From Byssochlamys sp. IMV 00236 (Eukaryota; Ascomycota; Eurotiomycetes; Eurotiales; Thermoascaceae): 64,000 bases of DNA. The stretch spans positions 1 through 64,000 of the forward strand of contig MSJH02000820.1 in NCBI GenBank assembly GCA_001931875.2. The letters run 5' to 3'. Position 1 is the stretch's first letter, and each line of letters starts with the position of its first letter. Below the pieces are notes generated by a model that was not told the origin of the DNA, ran no database searches, and saw only the letters and a list, made by a program, of their open reading frames with translations. Positions 63,760 through 64,000 of the stretch are shown one piece after another. The translations under genes and the position numbers were made by a program.

Positions 63760-64000
63760 CCAAGGGACGGGACGTAGGGTAGAGAAGATGGTGGAATCGT
63801 GCTTTCGTTGCGGTTGTTTTAAGGGGGGGTCACTGCCGTGTGCTGTTCGTGGTCGGTCGAGAATTTGGACATGTCTTGTCCTTCTCGACCATAGATATCC
63901 CTTTCGATGGGTGTCGCAGATATGGGACGCTTGAGCTGGTGATTCCCAATGTGTATGAAGTTGCATTGGGGGTGTTTCTCGAGCATTTCCTTTGGAGTCT
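63760..64000. other. Downstream of ypi1 to window end
   Basis: No gene recognised in the last 241 bases; open frames crossing this part are shadows of ypi1 or chance. Confidence 0.5.

Noticed and set aside
63138..63763. Several minus-strand frames over ypi1
   Set aside because: Antisense of the low-complexity Ser/Asp/His-rich ypi1 exons and intron.

Overview
The window looks like nuclear DNA of a filamentous ascomycete, most likely a Eurotiales mould (Aspergillus/Penicillium type). The introns are short (about 50-110 nt) with fungal GT..CTAAC/CTGAC..AG signals. The genes present (hemB, CRM1/KapK with Thr at residue 525, YPI1, an STF2/TMA10 homologue, a NADAR protein) read like Eurotiales orthologues. 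I cannot name the species. A 25-N assembly gap lies at 51109-51133.

Bases 1 to about 38730 are one very AT-rich island with no intact coding sequence. C:G to T:A change is so heavy (repeat-induced point mutation, RIP) that only ghosts of transposons remain, but the nesting can still be read. A Ty3/gypsy element (gypsy-1, + strand) is split into three pieces: about 530-1638, 25876-26557 and 31853 to about 34140. It is interrupted in its reverse transcriptase by a second gypsy element (gypsy-2, LTRs 1643-1971 and 25547-25875) and in its RNase H by a minus-strand copia element (LTRs 26558-26830 and 31583-31852). Gypsy-2 is itself interrupted near the end of its integrase by a 7-kb terminal-inverted-repeat (TIR) element (7946-21924). 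That element is interrupted by a second, inverted copy of itself (12815-19799). Both TIR insertions have perfect 10-bp target duplications. A 519-bp element with the same termini starts at base 1. A minus-strand gypsy RT ghost lies at 34450-35420.

From 38.8 kb to the end the DNA is normal and gene-bearing. 38.8-47.4 kb holds lineage-variable genes: an HNH nuclease-domain protein directly against the repeat edge, an unknown 471-aa protein facing a NADAR-domain protein across a divergent promoter, and an unknown 724-aa protein. 48.4-63.8 kb holds housekeeping genes: STF2/TMA10 family protein, hemB (5-aminolevulinate dehydratase), a Zn2Cys6 factor fused to a maltose/galactose-acetyltransferase-like domain, CRM1 exportin with eleven exons, and the PP1 regulator YPI1.

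Points most worth a second look: the antiparallel self-insertion of the TIR element, the possible ADP-ribosylation-related pair (471-aa protein and NADAR), the start codon of the STF2-like gene apparently split by an intron, the DNA-binding/acetyltransferase fusion, and the GC-AG intron and Thr525 of CRM1.
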